NCBI GenBank assembly: GCA_934233735.1
Contig: CAKQGQ010000013.1
Location: 1 to 63,329 of the forward strand
Length of the DNA: 63,329 bases
Direction: 5' to 3'
Origin: an uncultured Clostridia bacterium
GTDB lineage: Bacteria > Bacillota > Clostridia > Peptostreptococcales > Anaerovoracaceae
Part shown: positions 42,477-51,113 of the stretch, piece by piece
Layout: every line of letters starts with the position of its first letter
Position numbering within the stretch: the first letter of the stretch is position 1
Notes under the pieces: model-generated
Told to the model about the DNA's origin: nothing
Databases searched by the model: none
The model's input: only the letters and a program-made list of their open reading frames with translations
Translations under genes and position numbers: made by a program

Positions 42477-43088
42477 ATGCAGTTTGATTTTTATGATGTA
42501 ATCGCTGTGATTTCGGCCTATTTAATCGGAAATATTTCCCCGGCAATTATTCTGGGGAAAATGAGCGGTATCGATATAAAGAAAGAGGGAAGCGGCAATG
42601 CCGGAACGACGAATGCGCTTCGTGTCCTCGGAAAAAAAGCGGCGGTGATTACACTGGTGGTAGATATACTGAAAGGTGTTCTGGCCGTTCAGCTGGGAAT
42701 GCTCTGCGGATATGAGGCCGGGGCGCTTTGCGCACTTGCGGTATTCTGCGGGCATATCTGGCCATGCCTTTACAAGTTCAAAGGTGGAAAAGGTGTGGCG
42801 ACGGCGTTCGGCGCGCTTCTGTCCATAAACTGGATGCTTGCGCTCTCCGCTTTGGCAATCGTTGCCTGCGGACTGCTCATAAGCAAGAGAATGTCAGTCG
42901 GCTCGCTCCTGGGTGCGGCAACATTTCCGATTACCTGCCATTTCATGGAGCCGGACTTCTTTTGGATTGGCTGCGTGATGGCGCTGATTGTGCTGCTGAA
43001 GCACCGCTCGAATATTATACGGCTTTTTAAAGGCGAAGAGCCTCCGATGGGAATCTTCAAGTCGAAAGAAGCAAAAAGCGAAAAATAA
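42477..43088 (+). CDS. plsY: Glycerol-3-phosphate acyltransferase PlsY
   Basis: The 203-residue membrane protein has about five transmembrane segments and the three PlsY motifs: NISPAIILGKMSGIDIKKEG with SGNAGTTN, FKGGKGVATAFG, and LKHRSNI. It transfers the acyl group from acyl-phosphate (made by PlsX) to glycerol-3-phosphate. The start at 42477 follows AAGGTGG; an in-frame reading from 42390 lies within der. It precedes gpsA, whose product makes the glycerol-3-phosphate. Confidence 0.94.
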   Translation: MQFDFYDVIAVISAYLIGNISPAIILGKMSGIDIKKEGSGNAGTTNALRVLGKKAAVITLVVDILKGVLAVQLGMLCGYEAGALCALAVFCGHIWPCLYKFKGGKGVATAFGALLSINWMLALSALAIVACGLLISKRMSVGSLLGAATFPITCHFMEPDFFWIGCVMALIVLLKHRSNIIRLFKGEEPPMGIFKSKEAKSEK

Positions 43089-43114
43089 AAAGAAGAACAC
43101 AAGCAGGGAAAAAG

Positions 43115-44125
43115 ATGGGTGAAAGAGTAAAAAAAATTGGGGTTATCGGTGCAGGCAGCTTCGGCACCGCACTTGCGATAACCCTTGTAAATAAAGGACA
43201 TGATGTGACTGTGTGGGCGAGAAGGCCTGAACAAATCAAAGAAATGCGGGAAAAAAGAGAAAATACGCATTATCTTCCGGGCGTGAGCCTGCCGGAGGAG
43301 CTTTGCTTTACGGAAAGCCTGGAAGAGGCGGCAGAAGGCAGGGATATTCTGCTTTTTGCAGTTCCGGCGCAGACCTTTCGGGGTGTTTTCACCGAAGCAA
43401 TGCAGTATGCGCCTGCGGATATTCCAATCGTCAATGTCGCGAAGGGTATTGAAAAGGGAACGCTTCTGCGCCTTTCTCAGGTAGCGGAAGAAATCAGGCC
43501 AAATGTGCGCTACATTGCGCTTTCGGGACCGTCCCACGCGGAGGAAGTTGCAAGAAGGCTTCCGACGACGGTAGTGGTCGCAGGAAAAGATCATGATTTA
43601 GCTGTGGAGATTCAGGAAAGCTTCAGCACGGATCGCTTCCGCGTGTATACAAATGAGGATTTAATCGGTGTGGAGCTTGGCGGAGCATTGAAAAACATTA
43701 TTGCACTCGGCGCAGGAATCTCAGACGGTTTAAAATTCGGCGACAATGCGAAGGCAGCGATGATGACGCGAGGCATTACGGAAATGACCAGACTCGGAAT
43801 GGCAATCGGCGCCCGTTCAGAGACTTTTTCGGGGCTTGCAGGGATTGGCGACCTGATTGTAACCTGTACCAGCATGCATTCGAGAAACCGCAGATGCGGC
43901 ATTTTGATCGGCGAGGGAAAGAGCGTGGCGGACGCTGTGGAAGAGGTCGGAATGGTCGTAGAGGGGCTGTCGACAGCAGAGGCTGCGAATGCGATTGCAG
44001 AGAAGCTGCAGATTGAAATGCCGATTACGCAGTGCATTTACGGCATGATACAGGGAAGCATTTCGGCGCAGGATGCGGTTGAGATTCTGATGGGAAGAAA
44101 ACGCAAAAACGAAATGCACATATAG
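43115..44125 (+). CDS. gpsA: Glycerol-3-phosphate dehydrogenase [NAD(P)+]
   Basis: The 336-residue enzyme reduces dihydroxyacetone phosphate to glycerol-3-phosphate for lipid synthesis. It shows the Rossmann motif VIGAGSFGTALA (about 9-20), ALSGPSHAEEVAR, the catalytic-lysine region ELGGALKNIIALGAGI and GLAGIGDLIVTC. AGCAGGG precedes the start. It forms a functional string with plsY upstream. Confidence 0.96.
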   Translation: MGERVKKIGVIGAGSFGTALAITLVNKGHDVTVWARRPEQIKEMREKRENTHYLPGVSLPEELCFTESLEEAAEGRDILLFAVPAQTFRGVFTEAMQYAPADIPIVNVAKGIEKGTLLRLSQVAEEIRPNVRYIALSGPSHAEEVARRLPTTVVVAGKDHDLAVEIQESFSTDRFRVYTNEDLIGVELGGALKNIIALGAGISDGLKFGDNAKAAMMTRGITEMTRLGMAIGARSETFSGLAGIGDLIVTCTSMHSRNRRCGILIGEGKSVADAVEEVGMVVEGLSTAEAANAIAEKLQIEMPITQCIYGMIQGSISAQDAVEILMGRKRKNEMHI

Positions 44126-44162
44126 AAACGAAAAACACAGACAAAACGACGGAGGAAGAAAA

Positions 44163-45503
44163 TTGTCAGAGCAGAAAACATTTCACATAACAACTTTCGG
44201 CTGCCAGATGAACGAGCACGACTCGGAAACTTTGGCAGGAATGCTGATGGAAAAGGGCTATACTCCCGCGGCGGAGCGAAAGGATGCTAACATTGTAATT
44301 TTCAACACTTGCAGCATCCGTGAGAATGCGGACAAGCGCTTTTTCGGAACTTTGGGACAGTTAAAACGCAGAAAAATGGAGCAGAGGGAAAACTTTACGG
44401 TGTGCGTCTGCGGCTGCATGATGCAGCAACAGCACATTATCGATACGCTGAAGTCCAAATATCCGTGGGTGGATGTAATCTTCGGCACGCATAATCTGCA
44501 CCAGCTTCCGGAGCTTTTGGATAATTTATACAAGGAAAAACACAAGCAGCTTGCCGTATGGGAAGACGGCGGCGATATTGTAGAGGGACTTCCCGCACAA
44601 AGGCTTTTCAAGCATAAAGCTTTCGTGAACATCATGTACGGCTGTAATAATTTTTGTACTTACTGCATCGTGCCGTACACAAGAGGAAGAGAGCGGAGCA
44701 GAACGCCTGAGGACATTGTCGAAGAGGTGCGCAATCTGGCGCAGGACGGCGTGAAGGAAATCACGCTTTTGGGACAGAATGTAAACTCCTATAAGGGAAT
44801 CAGCAAGGTTACAGGAGAAAAAGCGGACTTTACCGACTTGATTTATCTCCTCAACGAAGTGGACGGAATCGAGAGAATCCGTTTCATGACCAGCCATCCG
44901 AAGGATCTTTCGGACAAACTGATTGAAGCGTATGGCAAGTGTGAGAAGCTTTGCCATTACATTCATCTTCCGGTGCAGTCAGGCTCGAGCAAGGTTTTGA
45001 AGGAAATGAACCGCCGCTATACGAGAGAGGCATATCTGGAAATTGTCAGAAAGCTCAGAGAAGTTGACCCACAGATTGCGATTTCAACGGATATTATCGT
45101 TGGATTCCCGGGAGAGACAGAAGAGGAATTTGAAGAGACGCTCACACTTTGCGAAGAGGTGCGCTATGACTCGGCGTTTACCTTCCTGTATTCCGTGCGC
45201 AAAGGCACTCCGGCGGAAAAATTTGAGAATCAGATTCCCGAAGAAGTCAAGCATGACCGATTCAATCGCCTTGTCGATGTCATCAACCGGATTTCGGCAG
45301 AAAAAAATGCGGAATATATCGGCAGAGTCGAGAAGGTTCTGGTGGACGGGCCGTCCAAACGCAACTCCAAGACCTACGGCGGAAGAACGGAGACCTTTAA
45401 GCTCGTTAATTTCAAAGGCACTCCGGATATGATCGGAAAAGTTGTAAATGTGAGAATTACGGACGCGAACACCTTCAGCCTCGAAGGCGAAGCAGAGATT
45501 TAA
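44163..45503 (+). CDS. miaB: tRNA-2-methylthio-N6-dimethylallyladenosine synthase MiaB
   Basis: The 446-residue methylthiotransferase has an N-terminal UPF0004 domain with three cluster cysteines (FGCQMNEHDSE, FNTCSIRENA, CGCMMQQ), the radical SAM motif YGCNNFCTYCIVPYTRGRERS (shown in part: C161, C165, C168) and a C-terminal TRAM domain. It modifies A37 of tRNAs reading UNN codons. Translation probably starts at TTG 44163, which is placed 7 bp after GGAGG. An isolated intergenic stretch and spoIVA follow. Confidence 0.94.
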   Translation: MSEQKTFHITTFGCQMNEHDSETLAGMLMEKGYTPAAERKDANIVIFNTCSIRENADKRFFGTLGQLKRRKMEQRENFTVCVCGCMMQQQHIIDTLKSKYPWVDVIFGTHNLHQLPELLDNLYKEKHKQLAVWEDGGDIVEGLPAQRLFKHKAFVNIMYGCNNFCTYCIVPYTRGRERSRTPEDIVEEVRNLAQDGVKEITLLGQNVNSYKGISKVTGEKADFTDLIYLLNEVDGIERIRFMTSHPKDLSDKLIEAYGKCEKLCHYIHLPVQSGSSKVLKEMNRRYTREAYLEIVRKLREVDPQIAISTDIIVGFPGETEEEFEETLTLCEEVRYDSAFTFLYSVRKGTPAEKFENQIPEEVKHDRFNRLVDVINRISAEKNAEYIGRVEKVLVDGPSKRNSKTYGGRTETFKLVNFKGTPDMIGKVVNVRITDANTFSLEGEAEI

Positions 45504-45548
45504 AGAAAAAAAATTAAAAATTCCGAAATTTTAGAATTTCAGAAACAG

Positions 45549-45577
45549 GCATAACCCCTCGGAAAAGCTCATATACT
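45549..45577 (+). promoter_or_regulatory. Sigma-E type sporulation promoter of spoIVA
   Basis: GCATAAC (45549-45555) and CATATACT (45570-45577) are separated by 14 bp. This agrees with the sigma-E pattern (GHATATT, about 14 bp, CATACAHT). SpoIVA is a known sigma-E regulon member in Bacillus. It lies 35 bp upstream of the start codon. Confidence 0.75.
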
Positions 45578-45612
45578 TTTGGTAAAAAGCAGGCTTTTAC
45601 GGAGGGGTTTTT
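45553..45612 (+). terminator. Hairpin overlapping the spoIVA promoter and ribosome-binding site
   Basis: AACCCCTC (45553-45560) pairs with GAGGGGTT (45602-45609), with an inner AAAAGC/GCTTTT stem, and the right arm runs into T. It can form only in RNA reading through from miaB, as the left arm is upstream of the sigma-E start point. The right arm contains the GGAGGGG ribosome-binding site. Confidence 0.55.
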
Positions 45613-47091
45613 ATGATAAAGGGGAATATATATGAAGAAATTGGCAAAAGGGCAGGCGGAGATATTTATATCGGTGTCGTGGGGCCTGTGAGAACCGGAA
45701 AATCCACATTTATCAAGCGTTTTATGGATGTCATGGTCTTTCCGAACATGGCAAATCCGTATGAAAAGACAAGGGTGATGGATGAACTTCCGCAGAGCGG
45801 CGAGGGCAAGACGATTACGACGACCGAGCCGAAATTCATACCGCCGGATGCGGTGCCCGTATCATCGGCAGGGGGTGCAAACCTGAATGTGAGACTGGTC
45901 GACTGCGTGGGCTATCTGGTGCCGGGCGTGATTGGTGACAAAGAGGATGGAAAAGAAAGAATGGTTTCCACGCCGTGGCAGGAAGAAAAAATTCCGTTCA
46001 GTCAGGCGGCTGAAATCGGGACGGAAAAAGTCATCGAAGAACATTCGGTTGTGGGAGTAGTCGTGACGACAGACGGCTCGTTCGGTGAAATTCCGCGGCA
46101 GAATTACATAGAAGCAGAAGAAAAGACGGTTGCACAGCTCAAGGAACTCGAAAAACCGTTCGTCGTTGTCGTAAATTCCGCAGTACCGCAGAATGAAAGA
46201 AGCAGGCAGCTTGCACAGGAGCTGGAAGAAAAATATGAAGTGCCCGTAGTCCTGACAAACTGCCAGCGGATGAGTGAAGCCGAAATCGACGATCTATTCG
46301 ACAAGCTGATTTATCAGTTCCCGGTCTGCGAGGTCAACTTTGAGCTCCCCGGTTATCTGGATGCGCTCCCGAGCGAGCACTGGATTAAGAAGACGATGAT
46401 TGAAAGCGTTAGAAACTGGATGGGAAGCTTCGAGACGATGGGGCAGGTGCTGAATACCTGTTCTATGATTGCAGACGGAAATATTATCCGTGAGATTAAA
46501 ATCGTAAAAGCGGATATGGCAAGCGGAATCGTCGTCTTAGAGCCGCGTCTTGCGGAAGGGCTTTATTACAAAGTCATCGAGGAACTCATGGGAACGACCG
46601 TTACGAATGACAGCCAGCTTTTCCTTCTCTTAAAAGAATATGCGCAGGCAAAGAACGCTTACGACGGTGTCAAAAGTGCACTGGCGCAGGCAGAGGGCAG
46701 CGGTTATGGAATCGTTGCTCCGAAGCTGTCGGAAATGCTGCTCGAAAAACCGGAAGTTTTTAAACAGGGAAATAAATACGGAGTCCGCATGAAAGCCAAG
46801 GCGCCGTGTCTTCACATCATCAAGACCGATATTACGACCGAAGTCTCTCCGGTTGTCGGCAGTCAGAGCCAGTCAGCGGACTTGGCACAGTATCTGAGCG
46901 AGCAGTTCGGAAACGAGGAAAACGACATCTGGGAGACCAACCTTTTCGGCAAGACGCTGAAAGAAATGGTTACCGAACAGATGGAAAGCAAACTCAGCAA
47001 TGTCCCGGATTCCATTCGCGGCAAAGTGCAAAAATCACTGCAGCGTATCAGCGACGAGGGCAAAGATTATTTCATCTGCATTATATTATGA
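45613..47091 (+). CDS. spoIVA: Stage IV sporulation protein A (spore coat morphogenetic ATPase)
   Basis: The 492-residue protein equals the Bacillus length. It coats the forespore surface and polymerises with ATP hydrolysis to form the basement layer of the spore coat. It opens with IYEEIGKRAGGDIYIGVVGP, has Walker A GPVRTGKST (about 24-32), the DCVGYLVPGVIG region, and ends with hydrophobic YFICIIL. This is the clearest marker that the organism forms endospores. GGAGGGG lies 6 bp before the ATG. It stands alone with its own sigma-E type promoter. Confidence 0.97.
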   Translation: MIKGNIYEEIGKRAGGDIYIGVVGPVRTGKSTFIKRFMDVMVFPNMANPYEKTRVMDELPQSGEGKTITTTEPKFIPPDAVPVSSAGGANLNVRLVDCVGYLVPGVIGDKEDGKERMVSTPWQEEKIPFSQAAEIGTEKVIEEHSVVGVVVTTDGSFGEIPRQNYIEAEEKTVAQLKELEKPFVVVVNSAVPQNERSRQLAQELEEKYEVPVVLTNCQRMSEAEIDDLFDKLIYQFPVCEVNFELPGYLDALPSEHWIKKTMIESVRNWMGSFETMGQVLNTCSMIADGNIIREIKIVKADMASGIVVLEPRLAEGLYYKVIEELMGTTVTNDSQLFLLLKEYAQAKNAYDGVKSALAQAEGSGYGIVAPKLSEMLLEKPEVFKQGNKYGVRMKAKAPCLHIIKTDITTEVSPVVGSQSQSADLAQYLSEQFGNEENDIWETNLFGKTLKEMVTEQMESKLSNVPDSIRGKVQKSLQRISDEGKDYFICIIL

Positions 47092-47113
47092 CCGACCGCG
47101 CATAATATACAGT

Positions 47114-48517
47114 ATGAAGAGACGAAAGAATGAAAAGAAAAAATACACAAAAATCCAAAAAAATACTTTTTTCACAGCAGTTCTGACTGCTTTCATCACG
47201 ACATTCATGGGAAGCGCGCTGAACCTGTCGATTCCGGCGCTCGGCGCTGAATTTCAGGTAAGCGCGCAAAGCGTCGGCTGGGTCGTTACGATCTATATGC
47301 TCACCTGCTCGGCTCTGGCAGTCGTTTTCGGAAAAACAGCCGATATCTATGACCGAAAAATTATTTTATGCACAGGCATTCTTATATTTGCGGCAGCATC
47401 CGCGTTCTCCGTATTTTCACGGGAAATGTGGGTGCTTCTTGCATTTCGTTTTTTGCAAGGAATTGGCGCTTCGATGATTTTTTCAACCAATCTGGCGATT
47501 TTGATGGCAGCCTTCGATGCGGACAAGCGGGGAAGGGTGCTCGGCTATGCGACCTGCGCGACCTATGCGGGGCTGTCGATGGGCCCGGTACTCGGCGGAA
47601 TTCTAAACGAGCATTTCGGGTGGCGTGCAGTTTTCCTTGTGACGGCAGGCGTATCGGCAGCAGCATTCTTTGCTGCTGCATTTAAAATACCCGGTAAATC
47701 AAAATCCGAAAAAGAGCGGGCACCATTCAAAACCTTTGACCTTTGCGGCAGTCTTCTTTTTATTGTGTCCATTTCTTTGTTCATGTACGGGCTTTCTTCC
47801 ATAAAGAGCAGGGAGGCGGCGCCATGGATATTGGCGGCAGGCGTCTTAGGATTTCTGCTTTTCATCAGAACAGAAAGAAAAGCGGAAAGTCCGGTCGTCA
47901 ACGTAAAACTTTTTTCCGAAAATCTTCCGTACACGCTGAACAATCTCGCAGCGCTTTTGAATTACGGGGCGACTTTTGCCATAACTTATTTATTGTCCGT
48001 CTACCTTCAGGTTATCAAAGGGATGTCATCCCAAAGCGCCGGAATCGTCTTGATTACTTCGGCGGTGATGATGGCGGTTTTTTCGCCGATTTTCGGACGG
48101 CTTTCGGACCGCCGCTCTCCGTTTCTTCTTTCAGCTTTCGGGATGGGAATCTGCGCGGCAGCGCTTGGAATGTTCGCATTTTTGCTGCAGGAGGCGAGTT
48201 TATATTTTATTCTGGCGGCATTAGCACTTTCGGGACTGGGATTTTCGATGTTTTCTTCTCCGAATACCAATGCGGTCATGTCTTTTGTAGAAGCAGAGGA
48301 TTACAGTGCGGCATCTTCTGCGCTTTCGACGATGCGCTCTCTCGGACATACGACAAGCATGGCGGTCGTTACGCTTGTGACGGGAATTTTCGCAGGGGAG
48401 AAGGCATTGACGGAGGCAGAACCTGCGCTTTTAATGAGAGCCCTGCACATTTGTTTTTTTATCTTTGCATTTTTTTGTATTCTTGGAATTTTTATGGCAC
48501 GAAAGCGAAAAATGTGA
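47114..48517 (+). CDS. MFS transporter (drug:H+ antiporter-like)
   Basis: The 467-residue membrane protein begins with a basic Lys-rich segment (MKRRKNEKKKYTKIQKN) and has about 12-14 hydrophobic helices, with motif A-like GKTADIYDRKIIL and the motif C-like ATYAGLSMGPVLGGIL typical of EmrB/QacA-type drug exporters. The start is uncertain: no strong ribosome-binding site lies before 47114, but a longer frame from 47000 would lie inside spoIVA. The substrate is unknown. Confidence 0.85.
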   Translation: MKRRKNEKKKYTKIQKNTFFTAVLTAFITTFMGSALNLSIPALGAEFQVSAQSVGWVVTIYMLTCSALAVVFGKTADIYDRKIILCTGILIFAAASAFSVFSREMWVLLAFRFLQGIGASMIFSTNLAILMAAFDADKRGRVLGYATCATYAGLSMGPVLGGILNEHFGWRAVFLVTAGVSAAAFFAAAFKIPGKSKSEKERAPFKTFDLCGSLLFIVSISLFMYGLSSIKSREAAPWILAAGVLGFLLFIRTERKAESPVVNVKLFSENLPYTLNNLAALLNYGATFAITYLLSVYLQVIKGMSSQSAGIVLITSAVMMAVFSPIFGRLSDRRSPFLLSAFGMGICAAALGMFAFLLQEASLYFILAALALSGLGFSMFSSPNTNAVMSFVEAEDYSAASSALSTMRSLGHTTSMAVVTLVTGIFAGEKALTEAEPALLMRALHICFFIFAFFCILGIFMARKRKM

Positions 48518-48523
48518 TAAAAT
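48515..48523 (+). promoter_or_regulatory. Extended -10 promoter candidate for cardiolipin synthase
   Basis: TGA directly followed by TAAAAT, without a good -35. The 12-bp palindrome GCTCTTAAGAGC lies downstream at 48543-48554 and may be an operator. Confidence 0.4.
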
Positions 48524-48583
48524 ACTATAATATATTCAAAAAGCTCTTAAGAGCAAAAACGATATTTAGGGGAACAGGGGAAT

Positions 48584-50050
48584 ATGGTTACATTTTACAA
48601 TTTTACGAATTCAGTGACCCAGATGGCAATCATCTACGCAATCAACCTTCTGCTGATTCTGGGTATAATCTTTGCCGAACGAAAAAGCCCGTCGGCAACG
48701 CTCGCGTGGGTCATGGTGCTTGCTTTCATTCCGATTGTCGGGATTATTTTCTACATCATCTTCAATCAGAACTTTTCGCGAAGCAAGATCAACAAGCTGA
48801 CGGATAGGGAAGAATATGTGGTCAGCAAGGGACTGAAGCGGCAGATTGAGGAGATGGACAGCGATGAGTATGAATTTTCCTGTCCGACGACGAAGCACTG
48901 GAAACATCTGATTAAGCTGAATCAGGTGTACGGGCACGCCTTCTATACGGAGGACAATCAGATTGAGCTGATTACAGACGGCATTGAGCTTCAGGAAAAA
49001 CTCGCCGAGGATATAAAAAATGCAAAAAAAACCATAAATGTTGAATTTTACATTATTAAAAGTGACTTTGTCGGCATGAATTTAATTCATCTCTTGACGG
49101 AAAAAGCGAAAGAGGGACTGGAAGTCCGACTTTTGGTGGATGCGCTCGGAAGCAGACATATCAACGATGTTGTGCTTTCTGAGTATTTGGAAGCAGGAGG
49201 AAAGGTCGGATATTTCTTTAAACCGAAACTGAAGTTCATTGCGCCGAAGTTCAACTACCGAAATCACAGAAAGATTGTCGTAATTGATGATAAAGTCGGC
49301 TACACCGGCGGTTATAATGTCGCAAAGGAATATATAGGCAGAAAAAAAAGATTCGGCTACTGGCGCGATTCGCATGTCCGCATTGAGGGAAACGCAGTTA
49401 TTGATTTGCGTGCAAGATTCGTGCTTGACTGGCGTTTTACGACGAAGGAGCAGCTCGATATTATACCAAAGGACTTTGAGGTGGAAGAGACCGAGAACAA
49501 GACGGGAATCCAGATTGTTTCCTGCGGGCCGGAGTCGCCGTCCGTTGAAGTAAAAAGGGCGATGATGCGCATGATAACCTATGCGGAAAAGAGGGTGTTT
49601 TTACAGACTCCATACTTCGTTCCTGACCCGAGCATTTTCGAATCGCTGAAAATGGCGGCGCAGTCGGGTGTGGATGTCAGAGTTATGATACCCTGCAAGC
49701 CGGATCATATCTTCGTTTACTGGGCTACATACTCTTATGTGGGAGAACTTCTGCGCTCGGGAGGCAGAGTTTTTATTTACGACAACGGATTTCTTCATGC
49801 GAAAACCTTAGTGGTTGACGGCGAAGTGGGAACGGTCGGTTCGACAAATTTCGATAACCGAAGCTTTCGTCTGAACTTTGAGACAAACGCTTTTGTGTTC
49901 GACAGCGATTTTGCGAAGAAGATGGAAGATGCTTTTGAAAACGATTTAACCAATTACGGCCACGAGCTTACTTATGAAGCATATAAGAAGCGTAGCGTCG
50001 TAATCAAATTCAAGGAGGCAATTTCACGCCTTCTGTCAGATATATTGTAA
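48584..50050 (+). CDS. cls: Cardiolipin synthase
   Basis: The 488-residue phospholipase D-type enzyme has two N-terminal transmembrane helices (about 10-60) and two HKD motifs: HRKIVVIDDKVGYTGG (about 227) and HAKTLVVDGEVGTVGSTN (about 405). It condenses two phosphatidylglycerol molecules into cardiolipin. GGGG-type ribosome-binding site precedes the ATG. The last base of its stop is the first base of an alternative upstream start for the next gene, so transcription is likely continuous through the ATP-grasp and MurT genes. Confidence 0.94.
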   Translation: MVTFYNFTNSVTQMAIIYAINLLLILGIIFAERKSPSATLAWVMVLAFIPIVGIIFYIIFNQNFSRSKINKLTDREEYVVSKGLKRQIEEMDSDEYEFSCPTTKHWKHLIKLNQVYGHAFYTEDNQIELITDGIELQEKLAEDIKNAKKTINVEFYIIKSDFVGMNLIHLLTEKAKEGLEVRLLVDALGSRHINDVVLSEYLEAGGKVGYFFKPKLKFIAPKFNYRNHRKIVVIDDKVGYTGGYNVAKEYIGRKKRFGYWRDSHVRIEGNAVIDLRARFVLDWRFTTKEQLDIIPKDFEVEETENKTGIQIVSCGPESPSVEVKRAMMRMITYAEKRVFLQTPYFVPDPSIFESLKMAAQSGVDVRVMIPCKPDHIFVYWATYSYVGELLRSGGRVFIYDNGFLHAKTLVVDGEVGTVGSTNFDNRSFRLNFETNAFVFDSDFAKKMEDAFENDLTNYGHELTYEAYKKRSVVIKFKEAISRLLSDIL

Positions 50051-50070
50051 TGCACGAGGGAGGAAAACAG

Positions 50071-51093
50071 ATGGAAAATAAAATGCAATATTATATGAGA
50101 GTTTTTAAGGGAGCCAGCTTTGAAAAATTCTTCAAGGTTCTCGATACGGCGCATGAGCGTTCGGGAAAAAACAAAGTCTTTCTCTTTTTCGATATTTTGA
50201 ACTGCATGAAGCGTTACGGCGCAGGCTACAACGACTATGTCATTTTCGAGTTTTGGGACTTGAACGCAAAACAGAGGGACACCTATCTGACGCGTTTCAG
50301 AAGCAAAAAGCTGATGATGTTTATGAACGATCATAACTATGCGCATATTTTTGACAATAAAAATGAATTTAATGAAGTGTTCAAGGACTTTATCGGAAGA
50401 GAATGCCTTGACCTTGGGACTGCAACGGACGAGGAAATCAAGAATTTTTTCGAAACCCGCAAAAAAATATTTGCGAAGATGAAGGATTTAACCTGCGGCA
50501 TCGGCGCGGAACTCCTCGAAACCGAAAAATTCAAGGATGCAGACGAGTTTGTCGCTTATGTTAGGGAAAAGGGCTTCGGAACGATTGAGGATGTAATCGA
50601 GAACCACCCGGATGTTGCGAAAATGTACCCGTACTCGGTAAATACCATGCGGATGATTACCATGGTGGATGCAAAAGGCGAGCCTCATCTTATTTATGCG
50701 GTATTTAAAATGGGAAGAGACGGCAGAGTTGTAGATAACTATGGGGTGCATGGTCCGGTTGACCTGGAAACAGGAGAGTTCCTTTATCCGGCGCATTCCG
50801 GAGATACAACCGCAGGTAAGCACTATACTGAGCATCCGAACACACACCAGCCGCTGCTTGGCTACAAGGTTCCTTATATGAAGGAAGCCGTTGAAATGGT
50901 AAAAAAAGCTGCGCTCGTCGTGCCGCAGATGCGCTATATCGGATGGGATGTGGCAATCACGCCGACAGGACCTGCAATTATCGAGGGCAATAACTACTGT
51001 GCGCATGATTTCTGGCAGCTTCCGGGACAGACACCGGGAGGAATCGGAATTATGCCGACCATTCACAAAATTATACCGGAATTTAAATACTAA
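50071..51093 (+). CDS. ATP-grasp protein, sugar-transfer-associated type
   Basis: The 340-residue protein resembles the ATP-grasp family associated with sugar transfer and cell envelope genes. Visible markers are the mid-protein DGRVVDNYGVHGPVDLETGE and the late WDVAITPTGPAIIEGNNYCA, equivalent to the ATP-grasp metal-binding ExN segment. The ATG at 50071 has GGGAGG upstream; an in-frame start at 50050 overlaps cls. Such enzymes ligate a carboxylate to an amine. Located between cls and a MurT-type ligase, it probably acts on an envelope precursor; substrates unknown. Confidence 0.8.
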   Translation: MENKMQYYMRVFKGASFEKFFKVLDTAHERSGKNKVFLFFDILNCMKRYGAGYNDYVIFEFWDLNAKQRDTYLTRFRSKKLMMFMNDHNYAHIFDNKNEFNEVFKDFIGRECLDLGTATDEEIKNFFETRKKIFAKMKDLTCGIGAELLETEKFKDADEFVAYVREKGFGTIEDVIENHPDVAKMYPYSVNTMRMITMVDAKGEPHLIYAVFKMGRDGRVVDNYGVHGPVDLETGEFLYPAHSGDTTAGKHYTEHPNTHQPLLGYKVPYMKEAVEMVKKAALVVPQMRYIGWDVAITPTGPAIIEGNNYCAHDFWQLPGQTPGGIGIMPTIHKIIPEFKY

Positions 51094-51113
51094 TACGAAA
51101 GGAACTTTTGAGA

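Noticed and set aside
47101..47109. CATAATATA resembling a sigma-K -10 before the MFS gene
   Set aside because: It ends only 4 bp before the start codon, leaving no room for a leader with a ribosome-binding site.
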